64,000 nucleotides of DNA from Nocardia panacis. GTDB lineage: Bacteria; Actinomycetota; Actinomycetes; Mycobacteriales; Mycobacteriaceae. A program made the translations under genes and the position numbers. Below, piece by piece: positions 27,819 to 37,366 of the stretch. The notes under the pieces are model-generated. The model was not told the origin of the DNA. It was given only the letters and a program-made list of their open reading frames with translations, and did not search any database. The stretch covers positions 434,001 to 498,000 of the forward strand of contig NZ_QZFU01000016.1 in the NCBI RefSeq assembly GCF_003598715.1, read 5' to 3'. The stretch's first letter is position 1. The number at the start of each line of letters is the position of its first letter.

Positions 27819-30677
27819 TTGCTCGCAATCCTGCTCGCACACGCGATCGCCGCGCTCGTCGCGCCGCTGTGCGTGCGGGCCTTGGGACGCAACGGGTTCT
27901 ACCCGCTGGCACTGGTCCCGCTCGGCGGTCTGGGCTGGGTCATCGCGAATTGGGGCCGCACCCAAGAGGTTCGGGTGCCGTGGGCGCCCACCGTTTCGAT
28001 GAATATCGACCTGCGCTTCGATTCGCTCGCCGCCATCATGTGCACACTGGTCCTCGGTGTCGGCGCGCTGATCGTCGCCTACTGCGCGCGCTACTTCGAG
28101 AACGACGAACCTCGGCTCGGACTGTTCGCCGCCCAGTTCATCGGCTTCGCCGGGGCCATGTTCGGGCTGGTCACCAGCGACAATATGGTGCTGCTGTTCA
28201 TCTTCTGGGAAGCGACGACGGTGCTGTCGTTCCTGCTGGTCGGCCACAATGCCGAACAGGCCGTCAGCCGCCGCGCCGCCATTCAGGCGCTGCTGGTCAC
28301 CGGGGCGGGCGGCTTGGCCATGCTGGTCGGGATCATCATCATCGGCGAACGCTGCGGCAGCTACCTGCTCTCGGACCTGCTCGCCAGGGCGGACCTGCCG
28401 ACCGGAACCGCGGTGCACGTCGGGGTGGCGCTCATGCTGGTCGGCGCGCTCAGCAAATCCGCCATCGTGCCGCTGCATTTCTGGCTGCCCGGCGCGATGG
28501 CCGCGCCGACACCGGTCAGTGCCTACCTGCACGCCGCCGCCATGGTGAAGGCGGGCGTCTACCTGGTGGCCCGGCTCGCGCCGATCTTCGCGTCGAGTCC
28601 CGCATGGCATCCGCTGGTGCTCACGCTGGGCGTGACCTCCATGGTGCTGGCGGGGCTGCGGGCGATGCAGGTCACCGATTTGAAGCTGCTGCTGGCCTTC
28701 GGCACGGTGAGTCAGCTGGGATTGCTCATGGTGCTCACCGGAATCGGGACACCGGAGGCGGCGCTGGCGGGGACGGCGCTCATCGTGGCGCACGCGCTGT
28801 TCAAGGCGTGCCTGTTCATGGTGGTGGGGATCATCGATCATGCGGCGGGGACACGGGATCTGCGGGAGCTGTCCGGGGTCGGGCGGCGCGCGCCGGTGCT
28901 GTGCGGGATCGCCGCGGTGGCGGCGGCAAGTATGGCCGGGATACCGCCGATGCTCGGATTCGTCGGCAAGGAGAGTGCGCTGGACGCGATTCTCGGGGCG
29001 GAGAATCTGGCACAGCCCGCGCGGATCGCGCTGTGCGCGGGCGTGGTGTTGGGGTCGGTGTGCACGGTCGGCTACAGCGCGCGGTTCGTGTGGGGCGCGT
29101 TCGCGACAAAAGAAGCTGTTCCGGTCCTGGCCGCCGATCACGGTGCGGCGCAGCCGAAGACGCTCGTGGCGCGGGTGTGGCATCGGCCGGGAGTGTTGTT
29201 CGTCGCCGCGCCCGCGATTCTCGCGGCAGGCAGCCTGGTCGGCGGCCTGTCGGCCGGGTGGGACGACACGCGATTGACACCGTACGCGGAAACTCTTCCC
29301 GGAGAGCTGGATTCGCATCTGGCGCTGTGGCACGGCTTCGGCACGCCGCTCATGCTGACCGTGCTGGTCATCGGATTCGGTGCGGCGCTGTTCGCGATTC
29401 GGGACCGGTTCGCCGAATCCCCGCACCCCAGGCTCGGCAATGCCGACCGCGCCTACGACGCCACCCTGCGCGGCATGGACCGGCTCTCGCTGCGCATGAC
29501 CAGGGCCACCCAGCGCGGCTCGCTGCCGCTGAGCCAGACCACCATCCTGCTCACCCTGCTCGTGCTGCCCTCGGTCATGCTCGCCACCGGTTCCCGCGCG
29601 GGAGTCGGGCTGCGGCTGTGGGATTCGCCGTTGCAGGCGGTGATCGGCGCGCTCATGATCGCGATGGCCCTGGCCGCCACCACCGTGCGCAATCGCCTGG
29701 CGGGTGTGCTGTTCGTCGGCGTCACCGGCTACGGGTGCGGTGTGCTGTTCGCCCTGCACGGCGCACCGGATCTGGCGCTGACCCAGTTCCTGGTCGAGAC
29801 GCTGACGCTGGTCATCTTCGTGCTGGTGCTGCGCGCCTTCCCGGCCGAGTTGGAGGCGGGCCGCACCGCGTCGTTCAAGAAGCGCAGGGCCGTACTGGCC
29901 GCGCTGGTGGGCATTGTGGTCGCCGGACTCGGCGCGTTCGCGCTCGCGGCCCGCTCCGCAGCGCCCATCTGGCCGCGAATACCGCCCGCCGCATACGAAT
30001 TCGGCGGCGGCAAGAACGCGGTCAATGTGCTGCTCGTCGATATTCGGGCCTGGGACACCCTCGGCGAGATCTCGGTGCTGGTGGTCGCGGCGACCGGTGT
30101 GGCCTCGCTGGTCTTCCGGCATCGGCGCTTCGGCGCGGTGGCGCGCGCGGTGGAGGCGCCCAACTATCGACCGGATCTGGTGAGCTGGCTGCCCGCGGGT
30201 CGACTGCTCGATCGACGCTACCGTTCCGTCGTCCTGCAGATCACCACCCGGCTGGTCTTCCCGACCATCATGGTGCTGTCGGTGTACTTCTTCTTCTCCG
30301 GCCACAACGCGCCCGGCGGCGGATTCGCGGGCGGGCTCACCGCCGGATTGGCGCTGGTGCTGCGCTACCTCGCGGGCGGGCGCTACGAACTCGGCGAGGC
30401 GCTGCCGGTGGAGGCCGGACATCTGCTGGGGGCCGGGTTGGCGCTGGCCGCGGGCACCGCCGCCGGGTCGCTACTGCTCGGCGCACCGCCGCTGTCCTCG
30501 GCGGTGCTGTCGGTGACGGTGCCGGTGCTGGGGCAGATCAAATTCGCGACCGCGTTGTTCTTCGATCTCGGCGTCTATCTCATCGTGGTCGGGTTGGTCC
30601 TCGATGTGCTGCGCAGCCTCGGCGTCCGTTTGGGCACCGAACTGGAAGCCGAAGCACCGAAAGGGGATTCGCGATGA
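27819..30677 (+). CDS. mrpA: Na+/H+ antiporter subunit MrpA with fused MrpB domain
   Basis: 952 residues from a TTG at 27819 with GGAG upstream. The first 500 residues are the NuoL-like antiporter unit (ALSKSAIVPLHFWLPGAMAAPTPVSAYLHAAAMVKAG). Residues about 560-750 are the MrpA C-terminal part with GAPDLALTQFLVETLTLV. Residues about 795-930 are an MrpB domain (VVLQITTRLVFPTIMVLSVY, GHNAPGGGFAGGL). This A-B fusion is one of the known Mrp arrangements and explains why no separate mrpB follows. The complex exports Na+ in exchange for protons. Its stop overlaps the mrpC start (ATGA). Confidence 0.95.
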   Translation: MLAILLAHAIAALVAPLCVRALGRNGFYPLALVPLGGLGWVIANWGRTQEVRVPWAPTVSMNIDLRFDSLAAIMCTLVLGVGALIVAYCARYFENDEPRLGLFAAQFIGFAGAMFGLVTSDNMVLLFIFWEATTVLSFLLVGHNAEQAVSRRAAIQALLVTGAGGLAMLVGIIIIGERCGSYLLSDLLARADLPTGTAVHVGVALMLVGALSKSAIVPLHFWLPGAMAAPTPVSAYLHAAAMVKAGVYLVARLAPIFASSPAWHPLVLTLGVTSMVLAGLRAMQVTDLKLLLAFGTVSQLGLLMVLTGIGTPEAALAGTALIVAHALFKACLFMVVGIIDHAAGTRDLRELSGVGRRAPVLCGIAAVAAASMAGIPPMLGFVGKESALDAILGAENLAQPARIALCAGVVLGSVCTVGYSARFVWGAFATKEAVPVLAADHGAAQPKTLVARVWHRPGVLFVAAPAILAAGSLVGGLSAGWDDTRLTPYAETLPGELDSHLALWHGFGTPLMLTVLVIGFGAALFAIRDRFAESPHPRLGNADRAYDATLRGMDRLSLRMTRATQRGSLPLSQTTILLTLLVLPSVMLATGSRAGVGLRLWDSPLQAVIGALMIAMALAATTVRNRLAGVLFVGVTGYGCGVLFALHGAPDLALTQFLVETLTLVIFVLVLRAFPAELEAGRTASFKKRRAVLAALVGIVVAGLGAFALAARSAAPIWPRIPPAAYEFGGGKNAVNVLLVDIRAWDTLGEISVLVVAATGVASLVFRHRRFGAVARAVEAPNYRPDLVSWLPAGRLLDRRYRSVVLQITTRLVFPTIMVLSVYFFFSGHNAPGGGFAGGLTAGLALVLRYLAGGRYELGEALPVEAGHLLGAGLALAAGTAAGSLLLGAPPLSSAVLSVTVPVLGQIKFATALFFDLGVYLIVVGLVLDVLRSLGVRLGTELEAEAPKGDSR

Positions 30678-31057
30678 CTTCCAATCTGACCCTGCTGATC
30701 GTGATCGGCGCGCTGGTCGCCTGCGGGGTGTATCTGATCCTGGAGCGCGCCGTCTCCAAGATGCTGCTCGGCATGATCCTGTTCGGCAATGCGGCGAATC
30801 TGCTGGTCATCATGGTCGGCGGCCCCTCGGGGCGGCCACCCATCCTCGGCAGTGCGCATCCCGTGGTCGAAGGGATGGCCGATCCGCTGGCCCAGGCCAT
30901 GGTGCTGACGGCCATCGTCATCACGATGGGCATCGCCGCGTTCGTGCTCGCCCTCGCCTATCGCTCATTCGCGTTGACCACCACCGACCAGGTGGAGAAC
31001 GATCCGGAGGACACCGAGGTCGCGGGCAGGCGCGCGGGCGAGGATCCCGAACGGTGA
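30674..31057 (+). CDS. mrpC: Na+/H+ antiporter subunit MrpC
   Basis: 127 residues with three membrane segments and the NuoK-like motif KMLLGMILFGNAANLLV. The segment AQAMVLTAIVITMGIAAFVLALAYR near residues 75-100 is the conserved MrpC end. The C-terminal tail is acidic. Overlaps both neighbours by 4 bases. Confidence 0.95.
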   Translation: MTSNLTLLIVIGALVACGVYLILERAVSKMLLGMILFGNAANLLVIMVGGPSGRPPILGSAHPVVEGMADPLAQAMVLTAIVITMGIAAFVLALAYRSFALTTTDQVENDPEDTEVAGRRAGEDPER

Positions 31058-32637
31058 GCGGCGCGATGAGCGTGCTGACGCCGCTGCCGGTCTTGGTTCC
31101 GCTGCTCGGTGCGGCGCTGACGCTCATCGCCGGGCGCAAACCGCGCACCCAACGCGCGGTGACGCTGCTCGCGCTGAGTTCGGAGGTGATCGTCAGCGGG
31201 TGGCAGCTGTATCTGGCCGACCGGGACGGTATTTCGGTGCTCCAGGTCGGCGACTGGGAGACGCCGATCGGGATAACCCTTGTGGTGGACCGACTTTCGG
31301 CGGCCATGCTGGTGGTGTCGGCCATCGTCATGCTGTCGGTAATGGTCTACGCGGCCGGACAGAACATCCGCGACGGGGACGACAAGCAGCCCACATCGAT
31401 CTTCCAACCCACCTATCTCGTTCTGAGCGCGGGGATTTCGCTGGCCTTCCTGGCCGGGGACCTGTTCAACCTGTTCGTCGGATTCGAGATCCTGCTCGGC
31501 GCGTCCTTCGTACTGCTCACCCTGGGCGGCACCCGCGACCGGATCCGGGCGGGTGTGTCGTATGTGATGGTGTCGATGGTGGCGTCGCTGATCTTCCTGT
31601 GCGGCATCGCCTTCGCCTACGCGGCGACGGGCACCCTGAATATGGCCCAGTTGGCGCAGCGCATGGACGCGGTGCCCGGTGGGGTGCGCACGGCCGTGTG
31701 CGCGGTGCTGCTGGTGGCCTTCGGCATCAAGGCGGCCGTCTTCCCGCTGTCGAACTGGCTACCCGACTCCTACCCCACCGCGCCCGCGCCGGTCACCGCC
31801 GTCTTCGCCGGACTGCTCACGAAAGTCGGTGTGTACGCGATCATTCGGACCAGTACGCTGCTGTTCCCCGACGGACACTTCGACAGGCTGCTCATGGTCT
31901 GCGGGCTGCTGACCATGCTGCTGGGGATCTTCGGCGCGATCGCGCAGAACGATATCAAGCGATTGCTGTCGTTCACCCTGGTCAGCCATATCGGGTACAT
32001 GATCTTCGGCATCGGGCTGGCCACCAGGGAGGGGTTGGCGGGCGCGATTTTCTATGTGGCGCACCATATTCTGGTGCAGACCACACTGTTCCTGGTGGTC
32101 GGGCTGATCGAGCGGCAAGCCGGATCGGCCTCGCTGCGTCGACTCGGCGGACTCGCCGCCGCCAGTCCGGTGCTGGCCCTGCTGTTTCTGATACCCGCAC
32201 TGAATCTCGGTGGCATACCGCCTTTTTCGGGATTCATCGGCAAGTTGGCGCTATTGCAGGCGGGTGCGGCGGACGGCAGCGTGCTCGCCTGGGTGCTGGT
32301 CGGCGGCTCGGCCTTGACCAGCCTGCTCACGCTGTATGCCGTCGCGCGCGTTTGGAGCAAGGCGTTCTGGCGACCGCGCGCCGACGCGCCCGAGGGGCAT
32401 CTCGCCGCCGCGGCCCCGCCCACGCTGGTCGAGGACGACACCGATGTGCGCTACGACGAACGCGCCGATCCGGGCCGAATGCCCGCGCTCATGCTCGCCG
32501 CCACCGCGGCGCTGGTCGCGGTCGGCTTGGCGCTGACCGTCTTCGCCGGGCCGCTCTTCGGCGTGGCCGATCGCGCGGCGGCCGACCTGCGCGACAGATC
32601 GGTGTATATCGGTGCGGTGCTCGGTGGTTCGTCATGA
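31054..32637 (+). CDS. mrpD: Na+/H+ antiporter subunit MrpD
   Basis: 527 residues from a GTG at 31054 that overlaps the mrpC stop (GTGA). The NuoM/NuoN-like core includes FGIKAAVFPLSNWLPDSYPTAP and VTAVFAGLLTKVGVYAIIR, with the conserved Lys of the proton path, and AQNDIKRLLSFTLVSHIGYMIFG. About fourteen membrane segments. A charged loop near residues 450-480 (ERADPG) precedes the last segment. Confidence 0.95.
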   Translation: MSGAMSVLTPLPVLVPLLGAALTLIAGRKPRTQRAVTLLALSSEVIVSGWQLYLADRDGISVLQVGDWETPIGITLVVDRLSAAMLVVSAIVMLSVMVYAAGQNIRDGDDKQPTSIFQPTYLVLSAGISLAFLAGDLFNLFVGFEILLGASFVLLTLGGTRDRIRAGVSYVMVSMVASLIFLCGIAFAYAATGTLNMAQLAQRMDAVPGGVRTAVCAVLLVAFGIKAAVFPLSNWLPDSYPTAPAPVTAVFAGLLTKVGVYAIIRTSTLLFPDGHFDRLLMVCGLLTMLLGIFGAIAQNDIKRLLSFTLVSHIGYMIFGIGLATREGLAGAIFYVAHHILVQTTLFLVVGLIERQAGSASLRRLGGLAAASPVLALLFLIPALNLGGIPPFSGFIGKLALLQAGAADGSVLAWVLVGGSALTSLLTLYAVARVWSKAFWRPRADAPEGHLAAAAPPTLVEDDTDVRYDERADPGRMPALMLAATAALVAVGLALTVFAGPLFGVADRAAADLRDRSVYIGAVLGGSS

Positions 32638-33191
32638 GACGACTGCTGCCGGAGCGGAGCACACTGGTGCAGATCGGTGTGCTGAGTTGGCTCGCGGTGG
32701 TCTATGTCGCGCTCTGGGGCGACCTCAGCGTCGCCAATGTCCTCGCCGGCCTCGCCATCGGCGCGGTGATCATGCTGGCGCTGCCGCTGCCCAGGCTTCC
32801 GGTGGCCGGTCGGGTGCACCTGCTCTCGCTGATCCAGCTCATCGCGGTGAGCGTCTACTACGCGCTCGAATCCAGTTTGCAGATCGCGTGGTTCGCCATT
32901 CGGCCGGCGCCGCCGCCGATCTCGGGCGTGCTGCGGGTGCGTCTGGCCATCAAATCCGATCTGGTGCTGGTGCTGTGCACCGACCTGCTCAATGTCATTC
33001 CGGGCACCATGGTGCTCGAGATCGACCGCGAGCGCCGTCTGGTCTACGTGCACGTCCTCGATGTGAGCAGCGAGGCCGCCGTCGCGCATTTCCACCGCAC
33101 CACACGACGTTTGGAACAACTGCTCATCGACTCATTCGAGCGACCCGCCGAATGGGACGACACCGCATGGCAGAAGGAGGGCACGTCGTGA
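32634..33191 (+). CDS. mrpE: Na+/H+ antiporter subunit MrpE
   Basis: 185 residues. Two or three N-terminal membrane segments (LSWLAVVYVALWGDLSVANVLAG, VHLLSLIQLIAVSVYYALE) are followed by the conserved cytoplasmic part VLCTDLLNVIPGTMVLEID, the MrpE signature. ATG overlaps the mrpD stop. Confidence 0.94.
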   Translation: MRRLLPERSTLVQIGVLSWLAVVYVALWGDLSVANVLAGLAIGAVIMLALPLPRLPVAGRVHLLSLIQLIAVSVYYALESSLQIAWFAIRPAPPPISGVLRVRLAIKSDLVLVLCTDLLNVIPGTMVLEIDRERRLVYVHVLDVSSEAAVAHFHRTTRRLEQLLIDSFERPAEWDDTAWQKEGTS

Positions 33192-33448
33192 TCGTCGTCG
33201 CCGTCATCGCGGCAATCCTGTTGTCGGCCGCCGCGATTCTCACCGCGTATCGCATTCTGGTCGGGCCGAATACGCTCGACCGGGTGGTCGGCATCGATTC
33301 GCTCATGGCCATCGCGGCCTCCGGTCTCGCGGTGTGGGCGGGCTACACCGACGACGCCACCGTCGTTCCCGGCATCGTCGCGCTCGCGCTGGTCGGCTTC
33401 CTCGGGTCGGCCGCCGTCTCCCGGTTCCGGGTCAGGGACGACCGATGA
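33188..33448 (+). CDS. mrpF: Na+/H+ antiporter subunit MrpF
   Basis: 86 residues, three membrane segments, with the family motif RILVGPNTLDRVVGIDSL and the ending VGFLGSAAVSRF. GTG start overlaps the mrpE stop (GTGA). Confidence 0.94.
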   Translation: MIVVAVIAAILLSAAAILTAYRILVGPNTLDRVVGIDSLMAIAASGLAVWAGYTDDATVVPGIVALALVGFLGSAAVSRFRVRDDR

Positions 33449-33777
33449 TCGTGCTGGAATGGATCGCGGGCGCACTGATTCTGACCGGATCGACACTGGC
33501 CCTGACAGCCGCCATCGGACTGGTGCGCTTTCCCGATATCTTCTCGCGCATGCACGCCGCGACCAAACCGCAGGTCGTGGGGCTGATCATGGTGCTGATC
33601 GGCGCGATCATCGAATTGCGCGGGCACGGGAATGTGTGGGCGCTGGCCCTGGTCGGCCTGTTCACCCTGCTCACCGCGCCGGTCATCGCGCACCTGCTCG
33701 GCCGCACCGCCTACCGCGAACAGCGACACCGCGACGGGCTGCTGCGGGTCAACGAGCTGGGCGACGAAATCGACTGA
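33445..33777 (+). CDS. mrpG: Na+/H+ antiporter subunit MrpG
   Basis: 110 residues with the MrpG signature IGLVRFPDIFSRMHAATKPQ and three membrane segments. It is the last gene of the mrpA(B)CDEFG operon; every junction in the operon is a 4-base overlap, so the subunits are probably made in fixed ratio by coupled translation. Confidence 0.95.
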   Translation: MIVLEWIAGALILTGSTLALTAAIGLVRFPDIFSRMHAATKPQVVGLIMVLIGAIIELRGHGNVWALALVGLFTLLTAPVIAHLLGRTAYREQRHRDGLLRVNELGDEID

Positions 33778-33939
33778 ATCACAACGGGAACCGGAGGGGT
33801 GGGACGCTGTCGTACAGCCCACGCACCGTCGACGCTCTCCTCCCACCCCGGTGTCGCGCGTCCACCGTCGCGGTCGGACCTGCCCGGTACTGCGTTGGGC
33901 CGCAGTCGATTCCAGGCCCGCCCCGGACTCGGCGAAGGG

Positions 33940-35289
33940 CTACGCCCGAATCATCTCCCGCGCTTGCGCACTATCCCGATCGCCAGCGAACCAGGTGGCA
34001 TGGAAGGCCGCGATGACCCCGGCCAACAGCGCCAGCACCACCGTCCCGGCGAGCACCGGATAGTCCGCCATCGCCACCGCGAGGTAGCGGTAGGACAGCA
34101 GCAGCACCGCGAGCACCACCACACCGAGCCCGACCAGACGAATCCGGAACCAACCCCAACCGCGCGCCGGATCGCGCAGCACGGATTCCACGGTGAGGCA
34201 CAGCACCGCGCCCGCCACCAGGTCCACGCCGTAGTGGTAGCCGAAGCCGAGGGTCGCCGTCAGCGTGGCCAGCAGCCAGAACGTGCCGAGCACCCGCAAC
34301 CACACGGGCGCAGGCCCACCGTCGAGCGAGCGGCGGGTATGCAGGAATACCGACAGCGCCCACGCCGTGTGCATGGACGGCATGCAATTGCGCGGGGTGT
34401 AGGCGTCGAATGGCATGGCCGTCGGACTCCGGTCGATGGGCGGCACCACATTCGGCCAGAAATTGCCCAACTGGAGGCCGTGACCGGCCGAACCCGCCGC
34501 GAACATCGGACCGACCACCGGGAACAGAACATAGATGAGCGGCCCCACCAACCCGAGCACCAGGAAGGTGCGCACCAGATAGTGCCGCGGCCACACGCCG
34601 GCGCGCACGACACCGCGCAACTGCCAGACCGCGACCACGATCGCCGCCACCGGCAGTTCGATATAAACCCAGTGCAGGATCGCGGAGACCACCGGTCCGA
34701 GTTCGTCGAGCAATCGACCGAGGACCCACGACGGATCGCCCAGCGCGTGATCGGCCAGCATGGCGTAGTGATCGAAGACGGTGGGCCTGGTCACCACGGT
34801 GATGTGCAGCCAAACATCGCCGACCTTGGTGGCCAGAATGAGCAGCGCGCCGAGCGCGGCGGCGTGCAGTGCGTTGCGGCGCTGCACGCCTTGCCGGCGC
34901 AGCGCGGCCAGCACCGCGATCCCGGTGAGCACCCACACCGGACCGTTCCCGACGGCGAACGGCGCACCGTGTAGCAGCCGAACGGTGACCCACACCGCAT
35001 CGATACCGATCGCCGCGCCGAGCGCGATGAGCCTGCTGCGCAGGGGAATCCCCACCAGCGCCAGAATCAGCCCCGCCCACGGCACCGACATCGATTTCGG
35101 GGTGCCGACATAGTCGTGCCACACACTGCCGAGCGGACCCTCATAGTCGTGGCCGATCGAGACCACCTGAAGCACGATGAGCAGCAGCGGCACCGCGGCC
35201 GCGCCCAGCCGGATCCAGGTTCGCGCACTCCGCGCCCGCACCTGCTGGGCGACGCTGCCTGCGGCCTTTCCCGGATCTTCGACGAGCAC
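33940..35289 (-). CDS. PAP2 superfamily membrane phosphatase/phosphotransferase
   Basis: 449 residues from a GTG at 35289. About eleven hydrophobic segments. The PAP2 motifs appear as RNCMPSMHTAWAL (central His) near residue 300 and GFGYHYGVDLVAG (second His and Asp) near 345, as in PAP2_3/inositol-phosphorylceramide-synthase-like proteins. Members hydrolyse or transfer lipid-linked phosphates at the membrane surface; in mycolic-acid bacteria such proteins are linked to inositol phospholipids or cell-wall glycolipids, but the substrate is not readable. It is convergent with the Mrp operon. Confidence 0.85.
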   Translation of the reverse strand: MLVEDPGKAAGSVAQQVRARSARTWIRLGAAAVPLLLIVLQVVSIGHDYEGPLGSVWHDYVGTPKSMSVPWAGLILALVGIPLRSRLIALGAAIGIDAVWVTVRLLHGAPFAVGNGPVWVLTGIAVLAALRRQGVQRRNALHAAALGALLILATKVGDVWLHITVVTRPTVFDHYAMLADHALGDPSWVLGRLLDELGPVVSAILHWVYIELPVAAIVVAVWQLRGVVRAGVWPRHYLVRTFLVLGLVGPLIYVLFPVVGPMFAAGSAGHGLQLGNFWPNVVPPIDRSPTAMPFDAYTPRNCMPSMHTAWALSVFLHTRRSLDGGPAPVWLRVLGTFWLLATLTATLGFGYHYGVDLVAGAVLCLTVESVLRDPARGWGWFRIRLVGLGVVVLAVLLLSYRYLAVAMADYPVLAGTVVLALLAGVIAAFHATWFAGDRDSAQAREMIRA

Positions 35290-35365
35290 TCAGCAATAGT
35301 AAACGTCGCATGAACTGCATACCCGTTGCCGGTTGACGGGGGTCGACCAGTTAGTGGCGCCGATA

Positions 35366-36511
35366 CTAAGGGTTCAATTCCCTGACCAGTGCGTCCACCA
35401 CCGGAACCAGATCGCCCTGCGCCGCCGCCGCGACCCGACGCTGCCGCTGGTAGGAGGCGCCGCGCTTCGGGATGTCGGCGACCAGGGCCAATTCCTTGGC
35501 GCAGCCGAGCCGATCCGCCACGGGCTCGAGCCGATTCAACATATCGGTCAGATCCTCGGTGACCAATCGCTCATTGCTGTCGGCGTCGGTGATGATGATC
35601 GCATCCAGCCCATACCGCGCGGCGCGCCATTTGTTCTCCTGCACATGCCACGGCGGCAATGTCGGCAGCGTTTCCCCGCTTTCCACCCGGCGATCCAAAT
35701 CGACCACCAGACAGTGGATCAGCGCGGCCACCGCCGCCAATTCGGTGCGGGTCGGCACCCCATCGCAAATGCGCACCTCGATGGTGCCCCATTTCGGCGA
35801 GGGCCGGATATCCCAGTGCATCCCGCCGAGTTGTTCGAACACACCGGTTTTCAACTGGTCGTACACGAAAGATTCGAACTGCGACCAGTTCTCGAACTGG
35901 AACGGCAGACCGGCGGTCGGCAACTGCTGGAACATGAGTGTGCGATTGCTCGCGTATCCGGTATCCGAACCCGCCCACATCGGCGAGGAGGCCGACAGCG
36001 CCAACAGATGCGGATGCGCCATCAGCAGCGAGTTGAGAATCGGAAAGACCTTCTCGCGGTGCGAGACCCCGACATGGACGTGCACACCCCAGATCATCAT
36101 CTGGCGGCCCCACCACTGGGTGCGCTCGATCAATTCGTCATAGTGCGCCGAGCGGGTGAGCTGCTGCGCCGACCACTGGGCGAATGGATGTGTGCCCGCG
36201 CAGAACAGGTCGACGCCGAGCGGATCGGCGGCGTGCCGCAGCGCGTCGAGGGTGCCGCTCAGATCGTCCACGCATTCGGCGACCGTATTGTGCACGCCCG
36301 TAACGATTTCCACGGTGTTGCGCAGCAATTCCTTGGTCACCTGCGGGGTGCCGTCGGGGGCGCGCAGATCACCGACCCGATCGAAAACCGCCGCTGCGGT
36401 GTTGGACAGATCGCGCGTGACCTTGTCGACGAGCGCGATCTCCCACTCCACACCTATCGTGGGCCGGGGCGAACCTTTGAATGGGACTGTTGCGATTCGT
36501 GCCCCGGCCAT
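35366..36511 (-). CDS. carboxylate-amine ligase / glutamate-cysteine ligase 2 family (Rv0433-like)
   Basis: 381 residues with the GCS2/YbdK fold: TIGVEWEIALVD near residue 18, TVEIVTGVH near 67, MMIWGVHVHVGVSHREKV near 140, and SPKWGTIEVRICDGVPT near 245. Family members ligate glutamate to an amine in an ATP-dependent way; YbdK has weak glutamate-cysteine ligase activity. Actinobacteria generally use mycothiol rather than glutathione, so the true product is uncertain. It lies 8 bases after sodC in the same direction, as in mycobacteria. Confidence 0.88.
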   Translation of the reverse strand: MAGARIATVPFKGSPRPTIGVEWEIALVDKVTRDLSNTAAAVFDRVGDLRAPDGTPQVTKELLRNTVEIVTGVHNTVAECVDDLSGTLDALRHAADPLGVDLFCAGTHPFAQWSAQQLTRSAHYDELIERTQWWGRQMMIWGVHVHVGVSHREKVFPILNSLLMAHPHLLALSASSPMWAGSDTGYASNRTLMFQQLPTAGLPFQFENWSQFESFVYDQLKTGVFEQLGGMHWDIRPSPKWGTIEVRICDGVPTRTELAAVAALIHCLVVDLDRRVESGETLPTLPPWHVQENKWRAARYGLDAIIITDADSNERLVTEDLTDMLNRLEPVADRLGCAKELALVADIPKRGASYQRQRRVAAAAQGDLVPVVDALVRELNP

Positions 36512-36519
36512 GGCGACCT

Positions 36520-37206
36520 CTACTGGATGACGCCGCAGGCGACGCGGCCTCCCGCGTCGCCCGTGGCTAGCGTGGAATCGTCCGGACCCGCGGCGCCATC
36601 GGCGCGGACGTAGCGACTGGGAATGTTGCCGAAGTTATCCGCATCGGCGTGAATGATCAGAGCCCGACCCTTGAGATCCTCCAGGGTCACCGAGTCGGTG
36701 GTGGTGATCAGCTTGGCCTGTCCGTCCGCGCGCACCTCGAGGGAGGTCAGATCGCCGCTGGAGGGATGGGTGTTGGCGCTGCCGACCTGCAGGTGGCCGC
36801 CTGCGGACAGGAACTCACCCGCCGGACCGCCGGTGGGGGCCACCGAATTCGGCTCGCACTTGCCGACCTGGTGAATGTGGAACCCGTGGAAACCGGGGCG
36901 CAGACCATGCGCCTCGACGGTGACCTGCAGGTGCCCGCCGTCCTTGACGATATTGGCGGTGGCGACCGCCTGACCCGCCGCATCCTTCAGGTCGACCTTG
37001 TAGCCGGAACCGGCACTGCCCGACTCCTTGGCCGAACCACTCGCACCGCCCGCGGGCTGAGACGAACCCGTCCATGTCGGCGGGGTCGTTCCCTTCACGT
37101 CACTGGACTCCTGGCTGTTCGAGCAGCCTGCGAGACCGAGGACCGCGATTGCGAGCACCGGGGTCACAGTCCGCCAGGACGGGCGACGAGTTGTGGACGG
37201 GGCCAT
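36520..37206 (-). CDS. sodC: Cu(/Zn) superoxide dismutase lipoprotein
   Basis: 228 residues. Lipobox GLAGC with Cys28 and a Ser/Gly-rich linker, then the SodC domain. Copper ligands are visible in GFHGFHIHQVGKCEP and LIIHADADNFG, and the disulphide partner in GGRVACGVI at the end. It converts superoxide to hydrogen peroxide outside the membrane. The mycobacterial homologue is known to lack bound zinc, and here too the zinc loop is reduced (GGHLQVGSANTHPSSGDL). It is the first gene of a pair with the carboxylate-amine ligase. Confidence 0.94.
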   Translation of the reverse strand: MAPSTTRRPSWRTVTPVLAIAVLGLAGCSNSQESSDVKGTTPPTWTGSSQPAGGASGSAKESGSAGSGYKVDLKDAAGQAVATANIVKDGGHLQVTVEAHGLRPGFHGFHIHQVGKCEPNSVAPTGGPAGEFLSAGGHLQVGSANTHPSSGDLTSLEVRADGQAKLITTTDSVTLEDLKGRALIIHADADNFGNIPSRYVRADGAAGPDDSTLATGDAGGRVACGVIQ

Positions 37207-37366
37207 CGGGGAACTCCTTTACGAGTCCGAGTTTACGAGCAGAGCTTGGTGTACACGATCGTTACGGGACAAGATGATGCCACGCCCGCCGTGTCGCGCC
37301 ATGACAGGGCCGTGTCGCGAGATCCCGAGTCGGCGCGGCGTTGTTATCGCGCCAATCGCCGACCGC

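Noticed and set aside
26472..30422. Very long open frame on the minus strand (over 1300 codons) across the membrane protein and mrpA
   Set aside because: It is antisense to two well-supported membrane-protein genes, is dominated by Arg, Gly, Gln and His, and is explained by high GC content removing stop codons.
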